Assembly: GCA_021307315.1 (NCBI GenBank)
Contig: JAJSPD010000017.1
Location: 124,001-188,000 of the forward strand
Reading direction: 5' to 3'
Length of the DNA: 64,000 nt
From: Bisporella sp. PMI_857
Lineage: Eukaryota > Ascomycota > Leotiomycetes > Helotiales > Helotiaceae
Shown one piece after another: positions 9,288 through 22,141 of this stretch. Each line of letters starts with the position of its first letter. The stretch's first letter is position 1. A program made the position numbers and the translations under genes. The notes under the pieces were generated by a model, which was given only the letters and a program-made list of their open reading frames with translations, made no database searches and was not told the origin of the DNA.

Positions 9288-11644
9288 GACCATTATCACG
9301 CACCAACAAGGAAGAGGAAGCTATGTCCTTATTCTTCGACTTCAACACGGCACCTTCCGGAGAACCTCAAACGTCAGTCTCATCTGAGGCGAACTCACCA
9401 ACAGAAAGTCGTGAGTCCACACCACGGCCAGGCGGAATACGAGTTTCGCTGGCATGCATACCGGTCAGTGTATTCTCCAGAGATCGGAACCCTTTAACTG
9501 ATGAGCTGAGTAGTGTCGAAGCCGCCATGTGAAGTGTGGCGCTGAAATGCCGAACTGTGGTCGCTGCGTTCAAGACGACAAGCCATGCTTCTATGCCAAG
9601 TCCAGAAGAGGGATGAGGGACAGAAACGCTCCTCGAAAGAGGGCAAACATGAAAGAAACCACAAGAGTGAATCCGATTCCCGGTGGCCATAACATTTATA
9701 GCAATAACTCTCTGGCCTATTCTTCTCATAATTCTAGCGAGTCATACTCGCGGCCATCTTCTGAAGCATCGGCGAGTCCGGAAAGTTCCTCGTCAAAATT
9801 GAGCGGAAGACAAGGAAACCCTAAACATCTTTTAGATCTTTACTATAAGTAAGTCCCAAAATTATGTTTCCTTGATGTTTTCTATATTCGATGGGCCGAT
9901 CTAGATGCGAAGTAGCGCGCAGCTTATATTATTGATTCGACACCATGAACTGGTTATGGAGAATCGAAATGAGATGAAGATAGAGAGAAAGCTATGAAGA
10001 ACAACAGCTGACTTAACTTTAGTTATTTCCATAAAGCCCATCCCTTCGTCCTCCCTCGTTACTGTTTTCTTGCTCGTCTAGATACCGATTCCGAATCCCT
10101 CAAATATCTCCTACCTGTAATGCAGTATATTGGATCTCTCTACGCGCCAGATATTTCATCTTTTGATCTGCGTGAAACGGCGTTAAACCAATTAGATATG
10201 CCTGGCTTACCTCCAAACGGCTTTACCGTCCTTGCTTTGTTGTTAATGGGTATCGCGTTACACTCTGAGGACGAGTTCGGGCAAGGCCGTTCACTCTTAG
10301 ACCGAGGGATATATATGGCGCTCGAGATTCGGATGAACTCAAGGACATTCGCCAATATGGAGAGAGACCCTGTCTTGGCAGAGAGTTGGAGAAGGACGTA
10401 TTGGGGCCTTTATATCACCGATGCGATGATTTCTGGAATTACACGTTCGCCTAACTTCATGTAAGTGCCAGAGCCATAATCCAATAACCAGATCGCACTT
10501 GGGCACATACTCACAAACCTATAGATTACATTCTATCGAGTCCAATGTCGAACTTCCTTGCGAGGAGTATGACTATGATGGAATTATACCCCGTCCACAT
10601 ACTCTCTCTGAGTACGAGACTAGAGATTTTGAAGACGACGAACCTGTTTTCTCATCCTTCACCTATTTGATCGACATCTGCCGTATATCTGGCACCATCC
10701 TTGGTTTGCAGAATCTAGGTATCAAGGACCTTGAACCAGCAGTTGCAAATGCTGACGCCATGCTGGTGAACTGGAAGTTGCATTTACCCCGAGAAAAGCA
10801 AGGCGTTGTAGACAGGAATGAGGACGTGGATGAGGTATTGTTTCAGGCGCATAATATGTTGCAATGGTAAGGGCCTAAAGCTCCCCTATTTTGGCCTGAG
10901 AACTTTCCGGCATTCCGCCACATCAAATCGTGGTTTCGTTTCTTCCACAGCGATGTGCTGACCAATTTCAGGTTGATGGTGCTCATCCACCGTCCGCTAT
11001 CCAGGCTCTATCACTGTCCGATCGAGTCCATCTCCTCATCCGCTCCTCCATTCCCGTCTCATGAGATCAACAACAAAAACCGTTCTTTATGGCTGCATAC
11101 AAAAAAGTGTCTCGAGGCCAGCGAGATTGCCGTGAATCTATACACGCTCCCAATACCCATCCTTCAACACTCTCCCCTAGGCATCCACGGGGTTGCCTTG
11201 TCCACGCTCGCGAATCTATCCGCATGTGCATACGTCCTGCACGGAGCTGAATGGCATCGCACGCGCGATCGGATACGGCTCGGCCTAGGAGGTTTGAAGA
11301 AAATGGGTGAGGTGTGGGCAACATCTCGACGGACGGAGCGAGAAACGAAGAGGATAGTGAGAGGTGTATTTAGCCTACCACCACCAGGAGAGATGGGAGG
11401 GCATAGCATCGTGCCAGCGAATGGGCAAAATTTGTTGCAGACGATGAGTAGTGGTCAGAGTTATGGCTTTAGCATGTTGCCAGATCATAGTCAGGGCCAA
11501 GGGCAGATAGGATTAACGATGTACGATACCCTTGAGTCCATGAATAACCACCTAGATGGAGGTATAGGCGGCGGGCTGGGTGGAATGAATATTGACTATT
11601 TGTCCATGTTGGAGAACCCGCAGTCGATAGGCAATATACAATAA
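9275..11644 (+). CDS. Zn2Cys6 transcription factor with fungal-specific TF domain
   Basis: Five exons (9275-9463, 9514-9848, 10023-10460, 10525-10866, 10951-11644) give 665 residues, and all phases close. The DNA-binding domain is a perfect binuclear cluster, C-x2-C-x6-C-x6-C-x2-C-x6-C, at about residues 61-88 (ACIPCRSRHVKC, then NCGRC and KPC). The first intron (50 bp) splits it after the Pro that precedes the second Cys. A basic linker (KSRRGMRDRNAPRKRA) and a Ser-rich stretch follow, then the fungal-specific factor domain (YFHKAHPFVLPRYCFL; SWRRTYWGLYITDAMISGI). The tail is Gly/Met-rich. Targets cannot be told from the sequence. An in-frame ATG at 9321 is an alternative start. Confidence 0.88.
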
Positions 11645-13761
11645 AATTTTCGGTTGAGAATGTAACTTTGGTATTTGGACATGACCGAATTGTAACACTC
11701 GATGGCGTTAACATAACAGGGCATCTTTGGGAGGCATAAGCGTAATGCCTACACGAATATGAAGAAATTACACTCAACATTTTGGTCCATCCTGTCTCCC
11801 ATGTGATTCAAAAATCCAAGCCTTGCTGTCAAAGATAGAAGTAGAATGTGTGAGTAATTAGCCAATTACGAACTTCAAGTAAATCCGTAGCCGGCTTCAT
11901 GGTCAAAAGAACTACCATGGAGTTCAATCAGCAAAAGCAGTTGAGAAGGACACAGCATATTTTGAGATACACCAGCATCACCAAACAGAAAAGAAGACAA
12001 AAAATCACCATGGCCTCGCAGCCGCATATATGTACATTCTACAAAGCCTCCACCATATGACCATTTTCAGCAACAACAACCGAAAAACTAACCACCCACA
12101 TCCGAGGCTCCAACTGTCTGAGACTTATTAAGCCCCTCACTTCGCCTTTTCCCAGCAAGCACTCAAAAAAGTAAAGCCAACATCCAATCAAATTTCTCGA
12201 GTCGTATGGTATACGCGCAACAAACAAAGTGGCTGCCCGAAAATATGGGACACGATTGGCTGCGGCGTACTATCTAGATACCCGATACCCGAAAATCAAC
12301 CGCAGAGTAGCAATAGCCGCAAAAAGCATATGCATCATCGGCTTAACTCCCAATCAAATGCGTCTCAGATAGGATCGAAGGGGTACCGGAAGGTATTTAA
12401 GCCGCCTTGACTTTAGGGGTGCGAGTTGCGAGGTGAGGCTCTCGCTGGTTAGACGTGGTGATGGTGGGATGTTAGAGATCGCTTATTAATAAGACGGCGC
12501 ATCTTTTATACGTGCGTTATACGTAACAAAAAAAGTTGAGGCACCTGCTATGAAATTTATAGGGCACCGCAATGTGTTTTGGGGACCCGGAGAGCAAAGA
12601 ACATTGCTCCTTCAAAGGGGCCTATATGTGGATACTGCAAAATCCGCCCCGTTCGACCCGTTCTGGTAGACCAGGAATTTGCATGCAACGTATTGCAAAG
12701 TGCAAAGCGAATCCCCGAGTAGGCTTATTGGCCATTATGGTACTTGCATGTTAAGCTCCCCGTAAATATTATTCAGTGAACCCACGTTTTTCGTCCTTTT
12801 ATCGCACGCTGCAAGAATAACGAGCGAGATGCTGCTGTAAGCTGCAGAGTTCGGCGAATGCAGGTCATCGGACATTAGATCCATAAAAGAGCATTATGTG
12901 GTAAGCTATGTTATAGTGAGAATTAGGAGAATAGGGGTGGGACTTGACAAATTCCTCGGGAACTTTGCAACTCTTGGCGATATCCACATTGTCAAGATGT
13001 AGAAATATCACGCTTGACTGACTAGCATTGAGCTTCGTGACTATGGTTGAACCACCCTACGTATGAGAGATTAATGAACGGTGAGTTTGACACCAAGTTG
13101 AAAAGAGTAGTCTCTGCACCAACAATCAAACATGTGTGAAGTAAAGCATACCGATGAACACATAAAAAGTCCCAAAGATAAGAATTCCTATGGAGCTGCT
13201 TTAAAACACAGGATCTCATCTTACACTCCCACAATAACCGACGCTGTGTCTGATATGTCGTTATATTCGCAAGGCCATCCCTGCGTTGAAGCTCTCCGGT
13301 GCGGGCCTGCTTGTAGTAGAGAAGAAATAAAGATGTTACAAGCCTGAGCAACGCTTCTGGGTGTGTTTCGGTGTGTGCATTGTGTGTTTGACTACGTCCG
13401 GTGAGCAAAGCCGACGTTATGAGACTTAAAGTAAGGAGCAATATATGGCTCGATTGTGGTCTGAGATGAGTGCATGGTGTATCGAAGGATGACCTTTGAT
13501 GATGCAGTAGTATCGACTTAGTTCCTGTCTTACAACTATGAAGAGATGTATAACACCGTTATTATTAATCAAATTGGACGGGTCGAGCAATGATTTTGGG
13601 GGCCAAGGGAGATCATGGAAATTGTTGGTGCTTGGTCAAGAGTTGGATATTGTTCAGAAAGCTGCAAAGACCTTGCCCATATGTCTCACTGATCACAAAA
13701 GAAGTTCCGCGAAACTTTTAATACAAGGCAGCGAGTGCGGATGGTGATGGTCCTAACCCAG
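11645..13761. other. Intergenic, convergent 3' ends
   Basis: About 2.1 kb between the ends of two convergent genes. Open frames at 12039-12227 and 13022-13441 (minus) and 13132-13347 (plus) have no recognisable domain and unremarkable composition. I see no repeat or RNA gene. Confidence 0.5.
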
Positions 13762-15229
13762 TTACGAAATTGAGAGGACAACTTTGCCTCGAATCCGGGC
13801 ACTCTCGATCAGTGATACAGCATGTTTCCAAGAGTCGGGGGAGGAAGAAAGGGCAGACGGTATGACCTCCTGGATTTCAACGTGTATTTGTCCTCGCTCG
13901 GCCAAATTTGATATCTGGGTCAAAAATTTAGGATCGGTAGATAGCGAACTAAACACAAAAACACAAGATTAGCGGAAAAGGTACATAAGAGACCAAATGA
14001 ATGGATAGTTTGCAGTGTTAGTGAGTAGGCATGACTTACACACAGGCATATCGGGGGCCCCATATCCAGCCTTTAATGTAACGAATGACCTGTGCAGGGT
14101 TGGTCAAATAAGTTATAGGCCCTCCAAACTTCTTTACATCGTTTCTATCACCAACGATGGTTACATAGCCGCCCTTGGGATTAAGAAGTTGTACGTAAGC
14201 ATTAGACTCAAAAAAATCAGTTCCTCCTACGCAATCAACAATCAAATCGTATTTCCCAGTGGAAGCTTGATTAGAGAGAAGAGACTTGACCACATCCTGA
14301 GATGTATAGTCAATCACTTCATCTGCACCGAGTTCTTTGACATAGTCAGCATTCTTGGCGGAGCATATCGCGGTCACATGACAGCCGTATGCAATCTTGG
14401 CAACTGTATAATTATTAGCTCATAGGCAGCTCGAATAATTAATAAAGGTTTTATTTTAGATTGCTTGCCTCCGGAGATTATGTTGCAACCAATGTTGTAC
14501 AGAAACAAAGAAAGAAACTCACTTTGTGTAATCCAAGAACCCGTTCCACCAGAAGCGCCTCGTATAACGACCTTGAGCTGGTTCGAAGTAGATAGTGGGA
14601 GCCAACCCAGACATGAATAAGCAGTCAGCCCGACCAAAGGTATAGAGGCTGCGGCTTCATGTGTAAGAATTGCGGGCTTCTTGACCACTGGCGTCTTGGA
14701 AGGGTCTAGATGTATGAACTCGCTAAAAGTCCTGGAAAAGTCTCAGAATCAGTGTCTTTAGAGGCTCGACGGCCCCAGAAAGGGGAGCAATCGTTTGAAT
14801 TTGTCTTGGGATTTATAATGCTACTCAGAAAACCCTGAAAGCATGTGTGAGTGAGGGATTGAAAGCAATTAGAACAGACCCTTGGCCAAACTGCTTAGAA
14901 GTTAGCATGGCGTAACAAGCTAGAAGCAGGAGCGTACATACAACTTCAAATAGCAAGCCATAAACATCATCTCCTTCGGTAAACCTTTTAACGTCTTGAC
15001 CAACTGAGACTACTGTTCCGGAGAAGTCCTTTCCCATGCCTTTGGAGCCGGCTACGACGGCAACAACTCCAGCTCTCCATAGTTGGATGTCCACAGGGTT
15101 AATTGATGCTGCGTGTACTCGGACTAATATTTCGTTTTCTGGAAGCTGAGGGATATCCTCTTCCAAGACTTGCAAGGAGCCACCTATGCCAGAGTATCGT
15201 AGTGCTTTTGTCACGATTGGTAGCGCCAT
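13762..15229 (-). CDS. Zinc-independent MDR / quinone oxidoreductase-like enzyme
   Basis: Five exons: 15229-14942, 14890-14880 (only 11 nt), 14731-14523, 14403-14040 and 13948-13762. They give 352 residues with all phases closing. It belongs to the medium-chain dehydrogenase/reductase superfamily, close to NADPH:quinone reductases and yeast AST1-like proteins. Seen in order: the GroES-like N-terminal domain (ENEILVRVHAASINPVDIQL; GMGKDFSGTVVSVGQDV), the NAD(P)-binding motif GASGGTG near residues 158-164, KNADYVKELGADEVIDY, and DLIVDCVGGTDFF. No structural or catalytic zinc ligands are evident, consistent with the quinone-reductase branch. The start is the ATG at 15229; the frame stays open upstream to 15286 but has no earlier ATG. 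Without the first intron (51 bp, no stop) the protein would be 17 residues longer. Confidence 0.85.
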
Positions 15230-15792
15230 TCTCCCAGAGTTGGTGCTTGGCTCTGGGTTGAATTTGGTAATAAGTGTTGTGGTCAATCTCGGCCTTTTCT
15301 TGTTTTAGATATATAATGTAGAGAGGTCCAGAGCGCATAATTGATTCCCGAAGTAATGTTGCAAATAATCTTCCCAGTCGAGAGTAATGACTTCATAAGT
15401 CTAGATACTAGTACTAAATTCACGTGACATTCATTCCCTCAACCTTAACAGAAGTGGGGACTCTACTTACAGTATAATGAAACAGTTTATATCTTTACCC
15501 AAGGATGACAACTCTGTGAATAGGAAGTTTTTGGAAAACATTTGAACATGAGGTAGAAGCCTTAATTCACACAGAGTAAAGAACTGTTCCCTCTGATACT
15601 GTAGGTTCTTCGCTCAGTAGGGTGCAAATAGAAGCAGGGGTGTGCCTTGAGAGATTAACAGGCTGAGTCTGTGTATATCAACACGACTAAGTATTTATAG
15701 ATACGCATACAGCCTTCCCCTCCATACAGCCTCGTCTGAAATTTGTATCAACACCAAAGACTGAACTCCGTTGCAGCGTGCAACTTTTGACC
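15230..15792. promoter_or_regulatory. Divergent promoter region between oxidoreductase and KAP120
   Basis: About 560 bp separating two divergent start codons, presumably holding both promoters. I could not identify a specific operator. Confidence 0.4.
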
Positions 15793-18700
15793 ATGAACTT
15801 CTCAATAGAGGTGCCTGGAGAGGCAAACCCTCTTACGTCACAGCAGGTCTACCTAGCTCTGCAATCAGCCAGCTCCTCTCAGATGGTGAGCATACAAACT
15901 GGTACGCAGCAGCTTCAGACATGGGAAACACAGCAAGGTTACTACTCAACCCTGCAGGTATGTTCAAATATTTTGCATAGTCACTTGCTAAGGAGGTTGT
16001 CGTGGGCTAAAGCCTCAAGTTCTCCGAAACATTCTACTTTTAGTTGTCAGACCAAGGCAGACTGACGCAAAGTCATACATTTGATTGTGTAGGCTAGAAT
16101 ACTGACAGGTTAACAGGCAGTCTATCTTGACAAAACTCTTCCTACTGAAATACGATATCAAGCAATCATACAACTGAAGAATGGAATTGACAAGTATTGG
16201 AGGAAAACGGCTACAAATGCCATTGTGCCAGACGAGAAAGCGAAGATTCGACATCACCTACTGGAGGGTGGGCTGCAGGAAGCTGACACCAGACTCGCCC
16301 TGCAAAATGCGCTGCTGATTGCAAAGGTAGTCAGAATTGATTACCCAAATGACTGGCCCGATATCATTACCAACCTGATTGCGATTCTACGTAATGCAAA
16401 CGAAACTGATCAGAGGGTTTTACGACGAGGCCAACAAATTTTGCTTCAAGTAGTGAAGGAATTAGCCACTGCAAGGCTCAGAAAGTCCCAGACGAGCTTG
16501 CAAGCCGTTACATCGGAGCTTGTATTCCTATTGGAGGACATTTACAATAAGAAAGTAAAGTTTTGGTCAGATTTCTTAGGCGGTAATGGAGACGACGAAC
16601 AAGGTGCTATGGATGCTATGGAAAATAGTCTAGCTGCTCTAAAGACCTTTCGTAGATTGCTGATTGTTGGATATGAATACCCCAGCCATGACAAGCAGGT
16701 CCAAACAATCTGGAGTAGCTCGCAAGTCTTCCTGTCTCACCTTCTTTCCATGTTGACCGCAGAACCACCCCTTCTGGTCGTAAGTACAATAATCAGGCAG
16801 TTAATTCCCTTATGTTGTTCAGGAAAGAGACTTGCCACGCTAATTGCTAACTATTGTTATTATAGTCTCCTGCAAAAGATCTGGTTGCAAAACATGTCCT
16901 TCAACTATCCAAATTGCATGTCGAAATGGCAACGGTGCATCCTACATCTTTTGCGCTTCTTCCTAACACTCTTGATTTAGTCCGTTCATATTGGGGTCTT
17001 ATCTCTATGTACGGAGATACATATGGTTCAGCTACCCAAGACTTTAGTTCCAAGGCTCTGAGGCAAGATGATCATACCAAAGGCGAAAAACCGGTTTTAG
17101 AGGAGCTCAGCCTCAAGGGTCTCTTACTTTTACGTGCTGGGCTGAAGATGGTTTTTGACAGAACGCACTCATTTAAATACAAATCACCTGAGGCGAAGGA
17201 GGAGCAGAATCAAGCAAAAGAATTTATCAAGTCGCAACTTCTCACAAATGAGTTAGTCTCTCAGATCGCGAACGTGATTGTTACAAAATTCTTTGTTTTC
17301 CGGCAGGTGGACCTCGCGGCCTGGGAAGAAGACGAAGATGAATGGGAGATTCGAGAGGAGGGCGGAAGCAATACGTGGGAATTTGAGATCCGGCCATGTG
17401 CTGAAAAGCTATTCATGGATCTAGTCGTTAACTTCAAAGATCTCCTAGTTGAGCCGTTGCTATCATTCTTCCAATCTGTTGCAGGAACGGATCAGAGCTC
17501 AGTAGCGACCAAAGATGCAGTCTATACAGCCATGGGTCTCTCGGCACCCGTTGTGAACACAAGTACGTGGATGCTTGCGTCTCATCCTGAAGGTGCTTAC
17601 TAAAGTCATAGGCTTCGACTTTAATACTTTCCTGGCATCAACACTAGTGAAGGATGTTCAACAAACTGGAAACGGATGCAAGGTCCTCCGCCGAAGAGTC
17701 GCAATTCTTATTGGTCAGTGGGTCACCATTCAAATATCGGCTGAAAATCGACCTCTGGTATACCAAATATTTCAGCATCTCTTAAACAAAGATGATTCAA
17801 CTAACGATCATGTTGTTCGTGTCACCGCGGCACGGTGAGTGATATTCTTTGTAGCATGTCTTACCTTTTCTCCACCATGTGGAGCCTTATGCTTGATGAT
17901 AATTTAGTAGAGTATTAGACATTTTTTTTGATAAGAGACTTGCTAATTTTTCTCATAATAGGCAATTTAAGGCAGTCGTTGACGACTTTGGATTCTCTGC
18001 CCAGTCGTTCTTACCATACGCACAGAATATCCTTAGTCTGATCATATCTTTGATACAGGTAAGTACCTCATTCTTGAGATATTGGTCTCGTAGCGGAAAT
18101 ACCTTCAACTCCGTAGAAATCACTAGTATGTTATTGACACTTATCGCTAAACTAGGAAATCGACCCTACGGAGACCAAGATGGCCATACTAGAAACCATC
18201 AGGATTACCGCAGTTCGTCTAGACAGTGATGTCTCACCATTTACAGATCAGATCATTTCTATCCTGCCAGGTCTATGGGACGCGTCCGGCGAAGAGCATC
18301 TACTGAAGCAGGCAGTTTTGACACTGCTGTCTACTTTGGTTGTCTCCATGCAAGGTCAATCGCACCGAGTGAGTATTTGGATATATCGTTTTTAAGTGTC
18401 TTGCTTGTTCTCTTTCAACCTAACTAACTCGAAATTTAGTACCATGGATTGGTCATACCACTCATTAAAGGCGCCGTAGAGCCAGGATCAGAGGTACGCA
18501 TTATGTCTTAATGAATAATGGTAAGTGCAGTCGGAAACTATACTGACTTGATGATATTTAGATGCAAGTATATCTCTTGGATGAGGCACTTGACCTATGG
18601 TCAACTATTCTAGCTCAGTCTGTCGCACCAGTCTCACGTGAACTGCTCGAGCTCATCGAGTATGCATTCCCACTGCTTGAGATTGGTTCAGACAATCTTC

Positions 18701-19667
18701 GAGTTGTCCTAAGTATAATGGACTCATATGTTCTACTTGCACCGGAGGCTCTACTGGGAGATGCCGTTAGGCTACGGATCTTGGCCGCCATGGCCAATCT
18801 CCTCGGCGTCTCTAAGAGAGATCTCGCAGGCTTGGTCACCATTATTGTTGAGCGCATGATTCGAGCCGCCGAGGCACTTGGTGGCTCGGGTGGCGCGACC
18901 CAGATTGCGAAGGATCTGCATGAATGTGGTTACTTGGGAAAGATCTTTGATGGTCTTCACGATGCATGGTCTGCCAACCAAACTACTGGTCCCGATCGCA
19001 AGCACCCTAAAGTCGATGATGTTGTACGAACCGATTACTTCACAATTCTTGCTCGCATTACAATGGCTGATCCATCCGTCTTTGTAACCATCATGTCATC
19101 CTTTGGCAATGTAGAACAGGTTTGGGAATGGTTGAGCACTGAATGGTTTCGTCACTTTGACAGCATGGCTAACATTGAACGACAAAAGCTCTCCTGTCTT
19201 GCATTGACAAGAGTCTTAGAGCTACCGCCGCCGATGTTGAACCTGACTCTTGATAAATTGCAAGACTACTTCACGATGTGGACCCAGGTTGTTGAAGAGA
19301 TGATATCAGGCCGGGGTGATAATGGGGATAATCTCATCTGGCTCACCAATGAAGGGCATGAATACGAAGCCCCAGAGGATGTTAGGAAAAGACTAGAAAG
19401 TGGTCGTGATCCAGTCCACACACTTCACACCTTTCAGTTTGTGAAGCAACATCTTGAAGGATTGGTCACAGCTGCAGGTTAGTCATCCGTTCTACCTTGA
19501 TGATTTCGATAGCTTTAGAATTTGTGATATCTTTCACACCTGGAACAAGAGGCTGACTTCAACATTTAGGCGGAGAAGCTGCTTTCCAGAATACATGGAT
19601 GATAAATGTTGACAAAGAAGTAATCAACAGCTTCCAGCAGCTCGGTGTGGTAAGAGACATGAATTAG
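15793..19667 (+). CDS. KAP120: Importin-beta family karyopherin, importin-11/KAP120 type
   Basis: Nine exons (15793-15957, 16117-16779, 16866-17562, 17612-17834, 17962-18058, 18156-18368, 18440-18493, 18562-19477, 19570-19667) give 1041 residues, close to the family's usual length. KAP120/importin-11 carries cargo into the nucleus in a RanGTP-dependent way; in yeast it is linked to 60S pre-ribosome factors. The N-terminal importin domain is clear (LQTWETQQGYYSTLQ, then RYQAIIQLKNGIDKYWRKTA and ANETDQRVLRRGQQILLQVV). HEAT-type helices follow (KDAVYTAMGLSAPVV; CKVLRRRVAILIGQWV). An acidic stretch (WEEDEDEWEIREEGG) lies near the middle. The 3' end is the least certain part: the stop at 19665-19667 is used, but splicing at 19651 (GTAAGA) to an AG near 19718 would give a different tail. 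Confidence 0.9.
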
Positions 19668-19995
19668 TATAGACTACATTGATGACGGTTGCATGATGAG
19701 TAATGGAGTGTAAATAGACGCAAGATACCCTTCAGGTTAGAACATGGATCACACCGCATGTCCCACCATTTCAAACAACTTTGGCTTATATCATAAAATC
19801 TTGTCGATCTGTATGATCTAACGACGTGCTTCGCAGCGAATTCCAGCTGTCCGCCGAATAAGCATTTTAGTCAGTTGACTTAACACATTTCACGCTAAAT
19901 AGTAATGCAGTAAGTATGACAATCGGATATCGAGACTTCCTAAATGAAACTAAATTTATATTAATATAAGCTCAACATTATGGCATACCTCTCTT
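19668..19995. other. Short intergenic region, convergent 3' ends
   Basis: About 330 bp between KAP120 and the convergent GPI-protein gene. It may include an alternative last exon of KAP120 (about 19719-19817). Otherwise AT-rich 3' sequence. Confidence 0.4.
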
Positions 19996-22141
19996 TTACA
20001 GCTCATACACAAGAACCCCAAAAACCAAACAGGCCAACCAACTCACAATACCGATATCCATTGATCTCCTTCCGTCTCCTTCAAAAGTTGTAAGAATGAT
20101 ACTCCCCAATCCCGTGGTCGTAACGCTACTGCTGGTAGAAGTCGTAGGGGGGATGGAGCTCTCTGAAAGGCCACCAGATCCTGTGGGCGACGGCGATGCT
20201 GCCCCGTATGTTTGCGGAGCCTTAGTTTGGAGCGAGATCGTGGAAACCACACCATTAGGTGCAGCAATGATCAGGCCGCTCGATCCCAGAGTGACGACCT
20301 GGTGGCCAGCTAACGTTGCCTCTGCTCCCCCGATACTCAGCGTATGCCCTCCAACCACGGCCTTTGATGGGCCAATAGGTGCGCCGGAGATGATCTGCCC
20401 GGCCACAACGCCAATGCTGGAGAGAGGCGTCGGAACGGCTGGGGCTGGAGGGAGAAGAAACGTCTGTTTAGACCCGGTGTCAGGATTGCTTACTATGAGC
20501 CCGGATGGCGAGAGGCTGACAACCCCTTTTCCTGGTATTGTTACAGGCGGAGAACCCTGAGATATGGTCTGCGTGCCAATTACCACACTAGAGCCTCCTG
20601 GTATCGCAGAAATAACCTCGCCTGAGCCTGGTAGCGTAGCGATAGGAACGGGCGTTGTTGGCACAGGCGGCTGAGGAGCGGGTGTTTGCGGTGGGTCTTC
20701 CGGGTTAGGGCTGTTCTGGTTGGAATTCTCTTGTGAGGGCGTCTCTGGGGCTGCCGGCGGGTTCTGAGATGCTGGGTTCTCATGAATAGGTGTCCCAGAG
20801 CTGGGGTTCTCGGGTGTCGGGTTTTGGGGGGCTGGAGTTGTAGTTGGGAGTGTAACATCAATGGGAGACTCTTCTGGCACAGTAGGCGGGTTCTCTGGAA
20901 GCGAAGGGATCTCCGTGGCAATTGGCGCTGGAGGTGGTGCCGTTGAGCTAGGAATTGGGTCAATTGTCGCTGATGGGACAGCAGGAGGCGAAGAAGTATA
21001 GTTTGGTTCCTCAACTGGTGCTGCTGGGGGCGGGGTTATTACTGGAGGAGCTGATTTAAACACTCAAAGTTAGCTCTCTCACCTACAAGACATTCTGGAT
21101 TAGAGCAGCGGTTCAGAGGCACTTGGCCCAAAGGCTTATGTTCAATAAGTCGTGAAACGTGTTGGAAAAGAGAATCTTGCTCCGAAAAAGCTAACTGACC
21201 TGGATCGGCGCCTTCATTACCACAATCCCCTGCAGAACATGGTTCAACTGGAACGGGTGGATCGAAAAGACCCAACTTTCCTCCCCACCATCGTCCACAA
21301 CGACGCCAAGCACCGCTAGAAATGTCAGAAGTTAGAATAGTTATAAGATGAGCACCTTACTTTGCCACTGCGTCCTTCAGATCAATATTGAACTCTAAGA
21401 CAGGGTTGCATCCGTCTTTGTTCGTGTTGTGGTTATTTTCTGGTACATCGCTGGCCTGTACTTTTGGACAGCCAGTGTGCAAATCACTCAGCTGGAGCTG
21501 TTCGGGCCCTCCCATCCGCGTTGTTGCCCACTCGTCAGCAAAAGGTTGCAAAGTGCTCACCTGATCAAGGTTGTATGACCAGATGAAGTTTGTCTGAGGT
21601 GGTCCAATCTCTTGACCACAATAGTTCGTTGCCCAAATCTTGTCAATCACGTAGTATACCGACGGAGAATACCTATAGAGACTTAGATATATTGAAGGTA
21701 TAGTATCTGTTGCATAGCCTTACATGGTGAAGCCATATTCCGAGTTGTAGTACGTTTTTGGATAAGTTCTGTTCACTGCTGCAGCGCCAGTGGGAAAGAA
21801 ATGGACCTGGACAGTTCCGGGATGTACTCGACAGTAGTCTGTTGTGATACTATCCGGAGTGTCTGGGCAGTATGAGGTAGAATACGATGGCCACGGCGCG
21901 CTCGTTATTGTACTGGGCGGCGATGTGTTGATTGTTGTGGTTGCATTAGATTCCGGAACAGGAACAGCATCTCTCTTGAGCCCATGGTGCCGTCTCGGTA
22001 CGATATCTTCAACGATGTGTGGAACCGGTTTTCTAACAATCACTGTTTCTTATCAGAAACCCATTAGAGTTTAGTCGAGAATCACCCACCAGAGGTAGAC
22101 GCGATAGGAAGGAGAAGCGCAATAACAGGAGAAAGACGCAT
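19996..22141 (-). CDS. Secreted Pro/Ser/Thr-rich GPI-type cell-surface protein
   Basis: Five exons (22141-22090, 22042-21724, 21672-21361, 21315-21200, 21050-19996) give 617 residues with closed phases. A signal peptide is visible at the N-terminus (MRLSPVIALLLPIASTS). A Cys-containing ectodomain follows (TSYCPDTPDSITTDYC; IWATNYCGQEIGPP; GCNPVLEFN; VEPCSAGDCGNEGAD). Then comes a long Pro-rich spacer, two copies of a Gly/Val/Ser-rich module of about 55 residues, and a Ser/Thr stretch. The C-terminus is hydrophobic (DIGIVSWLACLVFGVLVYEL), as for a GPI-anchor signal. The modules can be aligned through GSSVVIGTQTISQG...VVSLSPSGLIVS and SKAVVGGHTLSIGG...VVTLGSSGLIIA. I do not recognise a named family. 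It is likely a glycosylated wall or surface protein. A lineage-specific role is possible. Confidence 0.8.

Noticed and set aside
13022..13441. 139-codon open frame on the minus strand
   Set aside because: Composition looks random, with an overlapping open frame on the other strand; no domain.
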